From NCBI RefSeq assembly GCF_002614725.1, contig NZ_MRZN01000006.1:62001-126000 (forward strand): 64,000 bases of DNA, written 5' to 3'. The position numbers and the translations under genes are program-made. This document shows positions 63,905 to 64,000 of the stretch, in pieces. Position 1 is the stretch's first letter; every line of letters begins with the position of its first letter. Below the pieces are notes generated by a model, which did no database searches, was not told the DNA's origin, and saw nothing but the letters and a program-made list of their open reading frames with translations. This stretch comes from Staphylococcus edaphicus (GTDB taxonomy: Bacteria; Bacillota; Bacilli; Staphylococcales; Staphylococcaceae).

Positions 63905-64000
63905 TTATGCTTTTGAATTTACATATGACGTTGGATCAACAGAATACTGGTTACCTACGCCACCATTCATACGTTGGAAGTGTAAATGTGGTGCTGTGGA
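63905..64000 (-). CDS. M23 family metallopeptidase (LytM-like), C-terminal end
   Basis: The last 31 codons of a gene that runs off the right edge. [14 protein letters not shown] contains the HxH motif of lysostaphin-type (M23) endopeptidases, whose second His is a zinc ligand. [11 protein letters not shown] and TAA follow, similar to the end of LytM or of IsaA/SsaA-associated lysins. It would cut glycine or peptide cross-bridges of peptidoglycan outside the cell. Signal peptide and other domains are not visible. Confidence 0.75.
   Translation of the reverse strand, partial: STAPHLHFQRMNGGVGNQYSVDPTSYVNSKA

Noticed and set aside
63710..63916. 68-codon plus-strand frame before the M23 gene end
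   Set aside because: It runs through the terminator and stop codon of the M23 gene, lacks a ribosome binding site and has the composition of AT-rich noise.
1..64000. CRISPR arrays, tRNA/rRNA genes, prophage or SCC attachment sites
   Set aside because: No regularly spaced repeats, no tRNA-like cloverleaf, no rRNA stretches and no integrase or recombinase genes were seen. The window looks like continuous chromosomal backbone.

Overview
The window is low-GC Firmicute chromosome and reads as a Staphylococcus. The evidence is a choline-to-betaine locus with the arrangement known as cud in S. xylosus, the staphylococcal rocD-argC-argJ-argB cluster, a class I fructose-bisphosphate aldolase, the SirTM/macrodomain/GcvH-L/LplA2 operon, and a LytM-like M23 peptidase at the right edge. 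The gene content fits the saprophyticus/xylosus group better than S. aureus, but the species cannot be fixed from this sequence alone. No rRNA, tRNA, CRISPR array, intact insertion sequence or prophage was seen. Nearly all the DNA is ordinary core or near-core metabolism, with tight operons separated by clear hairpin terminators.

Layout, left to right. 1-7.0 kb: a partial FMN reductase, a DUF1398 protein, an M20 deacylase and the arginine cluster, which has a near-perfect ArgR box at its promoter. 7.0-16.5 kb: transporters (APC permease, ProP-like symporter, ACS-type MFS protein), a nucleoside hydrolase, a nitroreductase, a GNAT protein and a CapA-family gene broken by one in-frame TGA. 16.9-19.0 kb: a glycosyltransferase fused to a CDP-glycerol glycerophosphotransferase. 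19.2-25 kb: choline dehydrogenase, betaine aldehyde dehydrogenase, GbsR-type regulator and BCCT transporter. 25.4-28.5 kb: a methyltransferase, aldolase and an EIIC-like membrane protein. 28.5-34.4 kb: a GABA-utilisation cluster (MocR regulator, gabT, gabD, APC permease). 34.5-40 kb: cardiolipin synthase, a divergent MFS/XRE-cupin pair, an XRE regulator with two small membrane proteins, and a VOC protein. 40.2-43.6 kb: pyruvate phosphate dikinase with its regulatory kinase. 43.6-44.65 kb: 1 kb with no intact gene.

44.65-51.2 kb is the most interesting part. A CdaR-type regulator diverges from a glycerate kinase, which is followed by larA, larE, larB and larC. These four encode a nickel-pincer racemase and its complete cofactor-synthesis set. 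All LarA catalytic residues are present. The linkage to glycerate kinase suggests that the racemase substrate may be glycerate or a related hydroxyacid rather than lactate. A perfect cre site lies between the kinase promoter and its start.

51.3-64 kb: a Gfo/Idh/MocA oxidoreductase, the lipoylation-dependent ADP-ribosylation operon (luciferase-like monooxygenase, GcvH-L, macrodomain, SirTM, LplA2), an Old Yellow Enzyme, an FAD monooxygenase with a PadR regulator whose promoter carries three evenly spaced copies of one palindrome, and an indolepyruvate decarboxylase split in two by a -1 frame change exactly at a U UUA AAA heptamer. A MarR regulator, a glycerophosphodiester phosphodiesterase and the end of an M23 peptidase follow.

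Several gene starts are placed at an internal codon where a good Shine-Dalgarno sequence decides the matter; this is stated in each entry.
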